A stretch of 13,526 bases of DNA, from assembly GCA_946410475.1 (NCBI GenBank), contig CAMKAM010000023.1, positions 1 to 13,526 of the forward strand. Reading direction: 5' to 3'. The translations under genes and the position numbers were made by a program. Positions within the stretch are counted from its first letter, which is position 1; every line of letters begins with the position of its first letter. Below are positions 6,124 through 12,751 of the stretch, in pieces. This DNA is from an uncultured Bacillota bacterium. Its GTDB lineage: Bacteria > Bacillota > Clostridia > Peptostreptococcales > Anaerovoracaceae. A model generated the notes under the pieces. The model was not told where the DNA came from, did no database searches, and saw only the letters and a list, made by a program, of their open reading frames with translations.

Positions 6124-7200
6124 TCATTCAGCCATCGCGTCCATGAGACCTATCGCCGTTGCAGCTATGCAGACCGGCACCGCTCTTACAGCGACGCACG
6201 GATCGTGCCTGCCCTCTATCCGCAGCTGTTCTTCCTTCATCTCTTTCAAGTTTACCGACTCCTGCACCTTTGCGATGGAAGGAGTCGGCTTAAATGACAG
6301 CCTCACGGTCAGCGGCATGCCTGTCGTGATCCCGCCGAGGATCCCGCCTGCGTTGTTGGTCTTCGTCCTGACCTCTCCGCCTTCTATACAGTAAGCATCG
6401 TTGTTCTCCGATCCCATCATCCCGGCGGCCCTCTCGCCCGCGCCGAAGGCTACCGCCTTGACTGCGGGTATGCCGAAATATATCGGAGAAAGGATGCTCT
6501 CTATCCCGTCGTACATCGCGCCGCCGATCCCCCCGGGGACTCCCGCGGCGGCGATCTCTATCACAGCCCCTACTGAATCGCCTTCCTCCTTTGCTTTCAG
6601 AATGACGGCCGCCATTTTTTCCGCGGCTTCTTCGCTCAGGGAGGCGATCTTTCCGGGCTCCATGCCCTTCACCATGTCTATTTCCGGGGCGAGCGGATCG
6701 AATGCTCTGTCCTGCGCATCTCCTACGCTCAGGATATGGGCGCCGATCTTTATCCCCTGTTTTTCCAGATACTGAAGAGCGATCCCTCCTGCTATGCAAA
6801 GAGGCGCCGTCATCCTGCCGGAGAAGGGTCCTCCGCCGGCCATGTTCAGGCCGTCTCCGTATCTGTACCTTGCCGTAAGATCCGCGTGGCCCGGCCTTGG
6901 CACGTCCGCCAGTTTTTTGTAATCGCGCGATCTTTGATCCGTGTTCTTTATGACTGCCCGCAGCTGCCACGATCCGTCTTCGCTCTGGCTCCTGTCAGTG
7001 ATCTCGAATCTGTCCGCTTCCTTCCTCTTCGTCGCGAACGGTCCGTTTCCCGGCGCGCGAAGATCGAGGAAGCTCTGCAGCCTCTCCTCATCGATATCCA
7101 TCGCCTCTTCAGGCAGATCTTCTATCTTCACTCCTATTTCGGGTTCGTGCGAACCGCCGAATACAGTGACTCTTATATTCTTTCCGAATGTTGATTCCAT
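6124..7200 (-). CDS. aroC: Chorismate synthase
   Basis: This 358-residue FMN-dependent enzyme makes chorismate from 5-enolpyruvylshikimate 3-phosphate, the last common step of the pathway. Recognisable family blocks include the catalytic histidines H18 (FGGSHEPEIG) and H105 (RPGHAD), RYRYGDGLNMAGGGPFSGRMTA (about 111-131), NNAGGILGGITTG and the terminal RHDPC...RAVPV block (331-343). It belongs to a divergent branch: the usual FGESHG reads FGGSHE, GRETA reads GRMTA and the RRxPG start of the following loop reads LRAPG. The two histidines and the aspartate of RHDP are kept, so I expect an active enzyme. The start has a GGGAA site and lies 18 bases after aroA ends. Confidence 0.95.
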   Translation of the reverse strand: MESTFGKNIRVTVFGGSHEPEIGVKIEDLPEEAMDIDEERLQSFLDLRAPGNGPFATKRKEADRFEITDRSQSEDGSWQLRAVIKNTDQRSRDYKKLADVPRPGHADLTARYRYGDGLNMAGGGPFSGRMTAPLCIAGGIALQYLEKQGIKIGAHILSVGDAQDRAFDPLAPEIDMVKGMEPGKIASLSEEAAEKMAAVILKAKEEGDSVGAVIEIAAAGVPGGIGGAMYDGIESILSPIYFGIPAVKAVAFGAGERAAGMMGSENNDAYCIEGGEVRTKTNNAGGILGGITTGMPLTVRLSFKPTPSIAKVQESVNLKEMKEEQLRIEGRHDPCVAVRAVPVCIAATAIGLMDAMAE

Positions 7201-7218
7201 CTTCGTTTCCCTATACCA

Positions 7219-8454
7219 TCATTCAGTCTTCGCATGCGATATTGTGAACTCTCCGCCGAGCGCCCGGTAGTCGTCGAAGAATCCCGGGTATGATTTTGCG
7301 ACGGCTTCCGCGCCCAGTATCGTGACGGGCTCTTTGCAGCCTATCGCAGCTATGGCGGCGGCCATCACAATCCTGTGGTCGCCTGCGCCGTCTACCGTCC
7401 CGCCTCTGAGGCTGCCGGTCCCGTGTATCAAAAGCCCGTCCTCTATCTCATGTATATCCGCTCCGAGTGACCTGAGCATCTCATAAGTCGTCCTGAGCCG
7501 GTCGCTCTCCTTTATCCTCAGCCTCGCCCCGTTCTCAACGACAGTCGTCCTTTCACGGAGCGCGCCGAGTACGCATGCGATCGGAACGAGGTCAGGCACC
7601 TGGCTCGCGTCAACGATCATCGGCCCCCTTGACGACCTGATCAGCCTCATTATCTTCCTGTCAGCCTGGACCGAATCCTTGTTTAGACCGGTGACCTTCA
7701 TGTCAGGGGCATGACTGCCTGCATCGCTGAACTTCCAATGCTCGACCTGCACCCTGCTCGCGACCAGCCAGAAAGCTCCGTTCGACCAGTCGCCCTCGAC
7801 ATTTATCCTCGGGGCGGGTGAAGTATACTTTTGATTTCCTTTTATATAGTATGTGTCGTCTTCGCGCAGCACGCTGATCCCGAAGTATTTCAGGGCATCA
7901 AGGGTCATGGTGACATAGCCCTTCGATTCCATCGGGCCGGTGAGCCTTATACGGCTGCTTTCCTCTGCCAGAGGGAGCGCCATCAAAAGACCTGTCAGAA
8001 ACTGTGAACTGACATTTCCCGGGAGGGTGAACTCTCCTCCTTTCATGCGGCCGCGCACAGTCAATATCTTTCCGGCTTCGCCCTGCGCCCTCTCGATGAT
8101 GACTCCGTGCTCTGCCATCTGTTCGTCCAGCGGCGAGAGCGGTCTTTCCGGAAGCCTGCCCCTGCCGAAAAACTCGGCGCCGCATCCGTATGTCACGGCC
8201 AGCGGCAGCATGAAGCGCAGCGTCGAGCCGCTTTCCCCGCAGTCGAGCACAGGAAGATCCGTGCCTTCTGCCGCGCCGCTTTTCAGCGCGTCAAGGCACC
8301 TGATCGTCGCCTCTATATCATCCGATCTATTGTTTATCTCAACAAAACTGCCCCCCGCCATCGCAGAGGCTATGAGCAGGCGGTGAGCCTGTGATTTGGA
8401 CTCGGGCACCCTGACTGTGCCCCTGAGTTCTGATGGTTTTATCGTGATATCCAT
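7219..8454 (-). CDS. aroA: 3-phosphoshikimate 1-carboxyvinyltransferase (EPSP synthase)
   Basis: This 411-residue two-lobed enzyme joins shikimate 3-phosphate and phosphoenolpyruvate. Seen motifs are KSQAHR (20-25), GESGSTLRF (73-81), RP at 104-105, SSQFLTGLL (149-157), D288 in QVPDLVPI (equivalent to E. coli D313), KESDR with E316 (equivalent to E341), GDHR (358-361) and KSYPGFF near the end. The PEP-site loop differs from the E. coli form: the positions of E. coli Thr97 and Pro101 hold Ser77 and Phe81, while Gly96 is kept as Gly76. Changes at those positions are known to affect glyphosate sensitivity in other enzymes. The length is a little short of the 427 residues of E. coli. The start has a TAGGAA site and follows the aroB stop by 15 bases. 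Confidence 0.95.
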   Translation of the reverse strand: MDITIKPSELRGTVRVPESKSQAHRLLIASAMAGGSFVEINNRSDDIEATIRCLDALKSGAAEGTDLPVLDCGESGSTLRFMLPLAVTYGCGAEFFGRGRLPERPLSPLDEQMAEHGVIIERAQGEAGKILTVRGRMKGGEFTLPGNVSSQFLTGLLMALPLAEESSRIRLTGPMESKGYVTMTLDALKYFGISVLREDDTYYIKGNQKYTSPAPRINVEGDWSNGAFWLVASRVQVEHWKFSDAGSHAPDMKVTGLNKDSVQADRKIMRLIRSSRGPMIVDASQVPDLVPIACVLGALRERTTVVENGARLRIKESDRLRTTYEMLRSLGADIHEIEDGLLIHGTGSLRGGTVDGAGDHRIVMAAAIAAIGCKEPVTILGAEAVAKSYPGFFDDYRALGGEFTISHAKTE

Positions 8455-8469
8455 CTTTGCTTACTGTTC

Positions 8470-9537
8470 CTAACCCTCCAGTCCAAGGCGGAAAAACTCC
8501 GGCAGCTCTTCCACATCGATATCCATCAGAGCGCCTTCGCCTATCTGCAGCGGTACGACGAGCGATATCTTCGTCCCGCTCCGCTTCTTGTCCTTGAGCG
8601 CCGCGCTCGCCAGTTCATCGGCGTCGAACGGGCACTTTGGATCTATACCGTATCTTTCGAGCGTCTGCCATACCGGTATGGCGCAGTCCTCGTTCGACCA
8701 TCCCTTCCTGTATGAAGCCTTGCACGCCGCGAGCATCCCCATCGCCACCGCGTGGCCGTGAGGTATCTCGTATCCCGAGCAGAGCTCGACGGCATGGCCC
8801 ATCGTATGTCCGAAGTTCAGGAGCTTCCTCGGGCCGACATCGTATTCATCCTGCTCGACGAGGTCCCGCTTGACGATGATGGCCCGCTCCGCTGTCATCT
8901 CGACGAAATCGTTGATCCTCGGGGCTTCTTTGTAAGCCACGTATTCGAACAGATCCTTGTCGCCTATCACTCCGCATTTTATTATCTCCGAAAGACCTTC
9001 CTTGAACTGCTCCTCAGGAAGGCTCTCCATCGCGTTCGTATCGAACAGCACTATCGCCGGCTGATGAAAGGCTCCGGCCAGATTCTTTCCGGCCTTGAGG
9101 TTCACCGCCGTCTTCCCTCCGACGCTTGCGTCGACAGCCGAAAGCAGAGTCGTCGGCATCTGAACGAAATTGATCCCGCGAAGATAGCAGGCTGCCGCAA
9201 AACCGGTCAGGTCTCCTATCACTCCTCCTCCGAGCGCCACAAGAAGATCCGTCCTCGTGAAATGACGGTCGGCGAGGTACTCGAGTATCCTCGAAAGGTT
9301 CGACATCGATTTCGTCTGCTCGCCCGGGGCGAATATCAGAAGATGCGTATCGAAGCCCGCTCCGGCGAGAGAACCTATCACCGTCTCGCTGAAAAGATCC
9401 CTTGTCGTCGTATCGCAGATGACGCAGACTTTTCTCGCTGAGCTTACTCCTCTGACCATGCGTCCCGCAGACTCCATCAGGCCTTCTCCTATTACGACGT
9501 CATATTTCCTCGACGCATTGACTGTGATGTTCAGCAT
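8470..9537 (-). CDS. aroB: 3-dehydroquinate synthase
   Basis: This 355-residue enzyme cyclises DAHP to 3-dehydroquinate using NAD+ and a divalent metal, step 2 of the pathway. The N-terminal Rossmann half shows GGGVIGDLTGFAA (103-115), the MPTTLLSAVDASVGGKTAVN block (127-146) and K151/N152. The metal site is given by E184 in KEGLSEIIK and the histidines of NFGHTMGHAVE (244/248) and PHGHAVAMG (260/262). Length is typical. The ATG shares a base with the tyrA stop (TGATG), and an AAGGAG site lies within the end of tyrA, so translation is probably coupled. Confidence 0.96.
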   Translation of the reverse strand: MLNITVNASRKYDVVIGEGLMESAGRMVRGVSSARKVCVICDTTTRDLFSETVIGSLAGAGFDTHLLIFAPGEQTKSMSNLSRILEYLADRHFTRTDLLVALGGGVIGDLTGFAAACYLRGINFVQMPTTLLSAVDASVGGKTAVNLKAGKNLAGAFHQPAIVLFDTNAMESLPEEQFKEGLSEIIKCGVIGDKDLFEYVAYKEAPRINDFVEMTAERAIIVKRDLVEQDEYDVGPRKLLNFGHTMGHAVELCSGYEIPHGHAVAMGMLAACKASYRKGWSNEDCAIPVWQTLERYGIDPKCPFDADELASAALKDKKRSGTKISLVVPLQIGEGALMDIDVEELPEFFRLGLEG

Positions 9538-10379
9538 CAGAATGTCTCCTTATCTATCAGGAGCTTCCTCTCGCGTCCTTCGCGCAGGAGCTCTGTCATT
9601 TTCTCTTCGTCTCTTTCCTTCAGCACGCGGCTGTAATCCTGCAGTCTTTCGACCAGACCGTCGATCTCCGCCGCCAACGCGTCCGGGTTCTCCATGAACA
9701 GCTCCGCCCACATGATCTCGTTCAGCTTTGCCACGCGCGTCATGTCGCGGTAGCTTCCGGCTGAAAAGCCTTCGTGTTCGCTCGCTGTCGGGCTCTTGAC
9801 GTAAGCGCTCGACACAACGTGCGCCAGCTGGGATGTGTAAGCGATGATCCTGTCGTGATCTTCCGGCGAGAGCACCGGCGTCTGGGCAAAGCCCGCGTCC
9901 TTCATGAGGTGCGAGATCCTGTCCACGACCTCTATCGGCTCGCCCGTCATCGGGACGAGTATCATTGACGCCCCGTTGAAGAGCGCCCTCTTCGAATACT
10001 CGAATCCCGCGTGCTCAACTCCGGCCATCGGGTGACCGCCGATGAAGGTGAATCCCTTCTCCCTGGCTACCGGAAAGAGTTCGCTGCAGACATAGCCTTT
10101 GATGCCGCACGTATCCATGACGACGGCGCCCTTCTTGATAACGTCTGCATGTTCTTTCACGAAACGTACCGTCTCCCTCGGGTACAGCCCGAGTATTATG
10201 AGATCGCACTCGGGGATCATCTCCTCCGTCAGGATCCCTTCCGTTGCCCCGACCAGTACTGCTTTGTGCGTGATCGGTGCCTGGATATCATATCCGTATA
10301 CGCTGTGATCGGTATTCTGGTTGATGGCCTTGGCCATCGAGCCTCCTATAAGGCCGAGTCCTATTACACCTATCAGCAT
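9537..10379 (-). CDS. tyrA: Prephenate dehydrogenase
   Basis: This 280-residue enzyme oxidatively decarboxylates prephenate to 4-hydroxyphenylpyruvate, the tyrosine precursor. The Rossmann loop is GLGLIGGS (7-14), with D31 at the end of the second strand, which favours NAD+ over NADP+. GGHPMAG (114-120) contains the catalytic histidine H116; SQLAH (183-187) and SAGSYRDMTRVA (207-218) are further conserved blocks. It ends without a C-terminal ACT domain, so feedback control by tyrosine would have to act elsewhere, for instance on AroF or on transcription. I start at the ATG at 10379, which overlaps the aroF stop as TGATG and has a very good AAGGAGG site; a longer in-frame start inside aroF adds 34 unrelated residues. 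Confidence 0.95.
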   Translation of the reverse strand: MLIGVIGLGLIGGSMAKAINQNTDHSVYGYDIQAPITHKAVLVGATEGILTEEMIPECDLIILGLYPRETVRFVKEHADVIKKGAVVMDTCGIKGYVCSELFPVAREKGFTFIGGHPMAGVEHAGFEYSKRALFNGASMILVPMTGEPIEVVDRISHLMKDAGFAQTPVLSPEDHDRIIAYTSQLAHVVSSAYVKSPTASEHEGFSAGSYRDMTRVAKLNEIMWAELFMENPDALAAEIDGLVERLQDYSRVLKERDEEKMTELLREGRERKLLIDKETF

Positions 10380-11407
10380 CAGGCTTTTCCTCCTTCCGGC
10401 TTGCAGGCTTCTCTCACCTTCGCGACCGCGCTCGCCACAGTGTTGAACTGGGCGGGAGTAAGCGACTGCGGACCGTCGCACAGAGCGTGCTCCGGATCGT
10501 TATGCACTTCGATCATCAGTCCGTCCGCTCCGGCGGCCGTAGCAGCCATAGCCATCGGCAGCACCAGCTCCCTGATGCCTGTCGCATGCGACGGGTCTAC
10601 GATCACCGGAAGGTGAGTCTTTTCTTTAAGAAGCGGAACGATCGAGAGATCCAGCGTGTTTCTCGTGGCCGTCTCAAAAGTACGGATGCCCCTTTCGCAG
10701 AGGATGACTTTTTCGTTTCCTCCCGCCATGATGTATTCAGCGCTCATCAGCAGCTCTTCCATCGTGCTCGAAAGGCCCCTCTTCAGCAGTATCGGCTTAT
10801 CTATGTGTCCAAGCTCTTTGAGCATCTCGAAGTTCTGCATGTTCCTCGCTCCGACCTGGATGACGTCCACGTCCTCGAACAGCTCGATCTGCGACATGTC
10901 CATGATCTCCGTGACGATCGGAAGGCCCGTTATCTGCTTTGCCTTGAGAAGGATCTCAATGCCTGTGCCCCTCATCCCCTGGAACGAATAGGGCGACGTC
11001 CTCGGCTTGAAGGCCCCTCCCCTGAGGAACGTAGCGCCTGAAGCCTTTACCTTCTGCGCTATCTCCAGGACCTGCTCCTCGCTTTCCACCGAGCACGGTC
11101 CCGCGATCAGGCCGAAATTCCCTCCGCCGATCTTCGATTCCCCGTGTTCGCCCGCAGCGACCACCGTGTCGAGCGGGTGGAACTTTCTGTTCGCGTTCTT
11201 GTACGGCTCCGATATCCTTCTCACAGAATCGACGATATCGAGAGCGTTGATCAGATCCGGGTCGATCTCGCTCGTATCCCCGACGAGTCCGAGTATCGTC
11301 GTCTTCTCGCCTTCGGACAGGTGTATCTTCAGGTTCATGCTCTTCAGCCATGTAACGAGATTGTCGAACTGCGTTTTTTCGGGTCTTTCTTTGAGAATGA
11401 TTATCAT
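10379..11407 (-). CDS. aroF: 3-deoxy-7-phosphoheptulonate (DAHP) synthase, type I-beta with N-terminal regulatory domain
   Basis: This 342-residue enzyme condenses phosphoenolpyruvate and erythrose 4-phosphate, the first step of the shikimate pathway. The first 70 or so residues form a ferredoxin-like domain as in Thermotoga maritima DAHP synthase, where it mediates inhibition by Tyr and Phe. The (beta/alpha)8 barrel follows: GPCSVES (103-109), KPRTSPY (134-140), QVGARNMQN (184-192), LLKRG (207-211), CERG (237-240) and DPSHATG (271-277). Metal ligands expected from the family are C104, H274, E300 and D311, all present. The start has an AAGGAAGG site. As first gene of the operon it lies directly behind the terminator of the leader region, so its transcription should depend on readthrough there. 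Confidence 0.96.
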   Translation of the reverse strand: MIIILKERPEKTQFDNLVTWLKSMNLKIHLSEGEKTTILGLVGDTSEIDPDLINALDIVDSVRRISEPYKNANRKFHPLDTVVAAGEHGESKIGGGNFGLIAGPCSVESEEQVLEIAQKVKASGATFLRGGAFKPRTSPYSFQGMRGTGIEILLKAKQITGLPIVTEIMDMSQIELFEDVDVIQVGARNMQNFEMLKELGHIDKPILLKRGLSSTMEELLMSAEYIMAGGNEKVILCERGIRTFETATRNTLDLSIVPLLKEKTHLPVIVDPSHATGIRELVLPMAMAATAAGADGLMIEVHNDPEHALCDGPQSLTPAQFNTVASAVAKVREACKPEGGKA

Positions 11408-11440
11408 TTTGCTCTTCCTTCCTTTCGATTCTCTTTCCGA

Positions 11441-11473
11441 TAAAAAATGCCCCGGCGGATATTCACCGGGGCA
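11441..11473 (-). terminator. Leader terminator (candidate attenuator) upstream of aroF
   Basis: In the minus-strand transcript, TGCCCCGG and CCGGGGCA form a perfect 8-bp GC-rich stem around a 10-base loop, followed at once by TTTTTTATC: a textbook intrinsic terminator. It ends 34 bases before the aroF start and lies after the operon promoter, so it would stop aro transcription unless prevented. It could also serve as the terminator of the upstream ybaK transcript, which has no other one. Confidence 0.85.
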
Positions 11474-11484
11474 GGTCTTTTCTG

Positions 11485-11544
11485 ATATACCATGATGCGT
11501 ATATTGCCGACAGCGAAATCCACCTTACTCTTTATGAGTAAAGT
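11485..11544 (-). promoter_or_regulatory. Leader RNA hairpins preceding the attenuator
   Basis: Two hairpins can form between the leader ORF and the terminator. The first pairs 11544-11536 with 11530-11522 (9 bp, one G-U, 5-base loop) and spans the end of the leader ORF from its last Tyr-Phe codons to just past its stop. The second pairs 11504-11499 with 11490-11485 (ATATAC/GTATAT, 6 bp). A possible antiterminator pairs GGTGGAT (11524-11518) with ATCCGCC (11460-11454), which would break the terminator stem and partly compete with the first hairpin. The pairings are seen in the sequence; their roles are inferred. Confidence 0.5.
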
Positions 11545-11587
11545 AAAAATAATAATATTCAGCTGCCTGCATCATTTCTCTTTTCAT
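11525..11587 (-). CDS. Candidate aromatic leader peptide, 20 codons with a Tyr/Phe run
   Basis: An ATG at 11587 opens a 20-codon frame ending in TAA at 11527-11525. Codons 11-16 are TAT TAT TAT TTT TAC TTT (YYYFYF), and the peptide ends THKE. It begins about 31 bases after the predicted transcription start and is followed by mutually exclusive RNA pairings and a terminator in front of a Tyr/Phe biosynthetic operon, the layout of pheL- or trpL-type attenuators. A ribosome stalled on these codons for lack of charged tRNA-Tyr or tRNA-Phe would cover one arm of the first hairpin. The weak point is initiation: only purine-rich sequence precedes the ATG, with no clear Shine-Dalgarno site; the ATGs at codons 5 and 6 are alternative starts preceded by AAAAGAG. 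There are no Trp codons. Confidence 0.6.
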   Translation of the reverse strand: MKREMMQAAEYYYFYFTHKE

Positions 11588-11625
11588 TTCTTTGTCTGTT
11601 TCCCATTGGAGTTTTGTTGTATGCG

Positions 11626-11654
11626 ATTATACACCCTCCCCAAAATCATGTAAA
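11626..11654 (-). promoter_or_regulatory. Promoter of the aromatic amino acid operon
   Basis: On the minus strand, TTTACA (11654-11649, 5 of 6 consensus bases) and TATAAT (11631-11626, perfect) are exactly 17 bases apart, a strong SigA-type promoter. It lies 7 bases beyond the ybaK stop. Transcription would start near 11618-11620, giving a leader of about 210 bases before aroF. Confidence 0.8.
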
Positions 11655-11661
11655 GATGCAA

Positions 11662-12171
11662 TTATTCACTGCAGATATCATCTGTCTCAGCGCCGACTAC
11701 AGACAGAAGGTCCTCTGTCTTCAGCCTTACCTGCAGACCTACCTTGCCTGCGCTGACGACGATCTCGTCAAGACCGTCCGCCGAGCTGTCCACGACTGTC
11801 GGGAACGGCTTCTTCATCCCGATCGGCGAGCAGCCGCCCTTGATATATCCTGTCGTCGCCGTGATATCTTTAGCGTGGATCATTTCGACCTTCTTCTCTC
11901 CGAAGTGCTTTGCCGCTTTCTTGAGGTCCAGCTCCTCGGCGACCGGTACGCAGCACACATAGTTCTGTCCGCTGTGACCGACTGTCACCAGAGTCTTGAA
12001 TACCATCTCTACGGGAAGCCCCGTCTGGTTCGCGACGCTCACTCCGTCGAGGAAGCCGTCAGGCGCCTCGTATTCTATCAGTTCGTATTCCGCGCCCGCG
12101 CTGTCCAGCATCCTGGCAGCGTTCGTCTTCTGCGCGCTTTGCTTTTTTCCTTTTTTATCTTTCTTCCCCAT
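11662..12171 (-). CDS. ybaK: Cys-tRNA(Pro) deacylase, YbaK/EbsC family
   Basis: This 169-residue cytoplasmic protein belongs to the YbaK branch of the aminoacyl-tRNA editing domain family, which hydrolyses Cys wrongly attached to tRNA-Pro. Characteristic blocks are KTNAARMLD near the start, VFKTLVT with the conserved lysine, the VPVAEELDLKKAAKHFGEKKVEMI segment and TGYIKGGCSPIGMKK with its GCSP turn. A lysine-rich tail of about 12 residues precedes the domain, slightly longer than usual. I start at the ATG at 12171, which has GGGAG eight bases upstream; a GTG two codons earlier would be too close to that site. The gene overlaps the acetyltransferase gene by 17 bases, suggesting coupled expression, and has no terminator of its own before the aro promoter. 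Confidence 0.92.
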   Translation of the reverse strand: MGKKDKKGKKQSAQKTNAARMLDSAGAEYELIEYEAPDGFLDGVSVANQTGLPVEMVFKTLVTVGHSGQNYVCCVPVAEELDLKKAAKHFGEKKVEMIHAKDITATTGYIKGGCSPIGMKKPFPTVVDSSADGLDEIVVSAGKVGLQVRLKTEDLLSVVGAETDDICSE

Positions 12172-12730
12172 CTTCACATCTCCCTGCGTCTGGATGAGCA
12201 GCTTCCCACTCGCGCCTCAGCATCGAAAAACACATCGTGTCCTTTATGATCCCGTTATATGTCATCTGTCCTTCGCGCAGCGTTCCTTCATAGGTGAAGC
12301 CGAGCTTTTCTATGACCCGCTGCGACCTCTTATTATCCGGGGTCGTCACGATCGATACCACGTCGAGCTTCAGCTCTTCGAACGCATATCTCAGAACGGC
12401 CTCGCCCGCCTCCGTCATGATCCCGCGGCCCCAGTATTCCTCAGACAGAGAATACCCGAGCTCCTTGCTCTTCATGTCGATTCGGCGGTTGTCGTTCTCA
12501 AAACCTATGCTGCCGATCGCCTTGCCTTCGCCCTTCATGGTTATCTTCCAGATACCCGATCTGAGAAAGACCTTTTTGATCCTCATCTTTGAATCCGCTA
12601 CGCTCTCATGCGGCGCCCAGCCCGCGTTCGGCCCGACGTTCGGCCCTTTCGCGTACTCGAAGAGATCCTTCGCGTCTTTGCGGGGGTGCCACTTTCCGAG
12701 TATCAGTCTTTCCGTTTCCAGTACCTTCAT
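12155..12730 (-). CDS. GNAT-family N-acetyltransferase, RimJ/RimL type
   Basis: This 191-residue cytoplasmic enzyme should transfer an acetyl group from acetyl-CoA to an amine. It opens with the RimJ/RimL-like LETERLILGKW, has the central strand pair IGSIGFENDN...ELGYSLSEEYWGRGIMTEA with the acetyl-CoA-binding YWGRGI loop, and the following NKRSQRVIEKLGFTYEGTLRE block where the N and the GF are typical. The acceptor cannot be told: ribosomal protein N terminus, antibiotic or small metabolite are all possible in this family. The start fits the family, though its ribosome binding site is weak (GTAAGCAAAT), which may mean coupling to the gene 21 bases upstream. A hydrophilic, acidic tail follows the domain and overlaps the start of ybaK. 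Confidence 0.9.
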   Translation of the reverse strand: MKVLETERLILGKWHPRKDAKDLFEYAKGPNVGPNAGWAPHESVADSKMRIKKVFLRSGIWKITMKGEGKAIGSIGFENDNRRIDMKSKELGYSLSEEYWGRGIMTEAGEAVLRYAFEELKLDVVSIVTTPDNKRSQRVIEKLGFTYEGTLREGQMTYNGIIKDTMCFSMLRREWEAAHPDAGRCEDGEER

Positions 12731-12751
12731 ATATTTGCTTACAATGAACGC

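Noticed and set aside
11511..11530. T-box riboswitch in the aroF leader, suggested by AAGGTGG followed by TTTCGC
   Set aside because: Only the AGGTGG part resembles the conserved T-box AGGGTGGNACCGCG; the ACCGCG half does not match and no complementary arm is seen in the terminator. A covariance-model search would settle it.
11595..11606. Alternative leader ORF starting at the ATG at 11606 in another frame
   Set aside because: It ends after 15 codons without any aromatic codon cluster and has no better ribosome binding site than the Tyr/Phe ORF.
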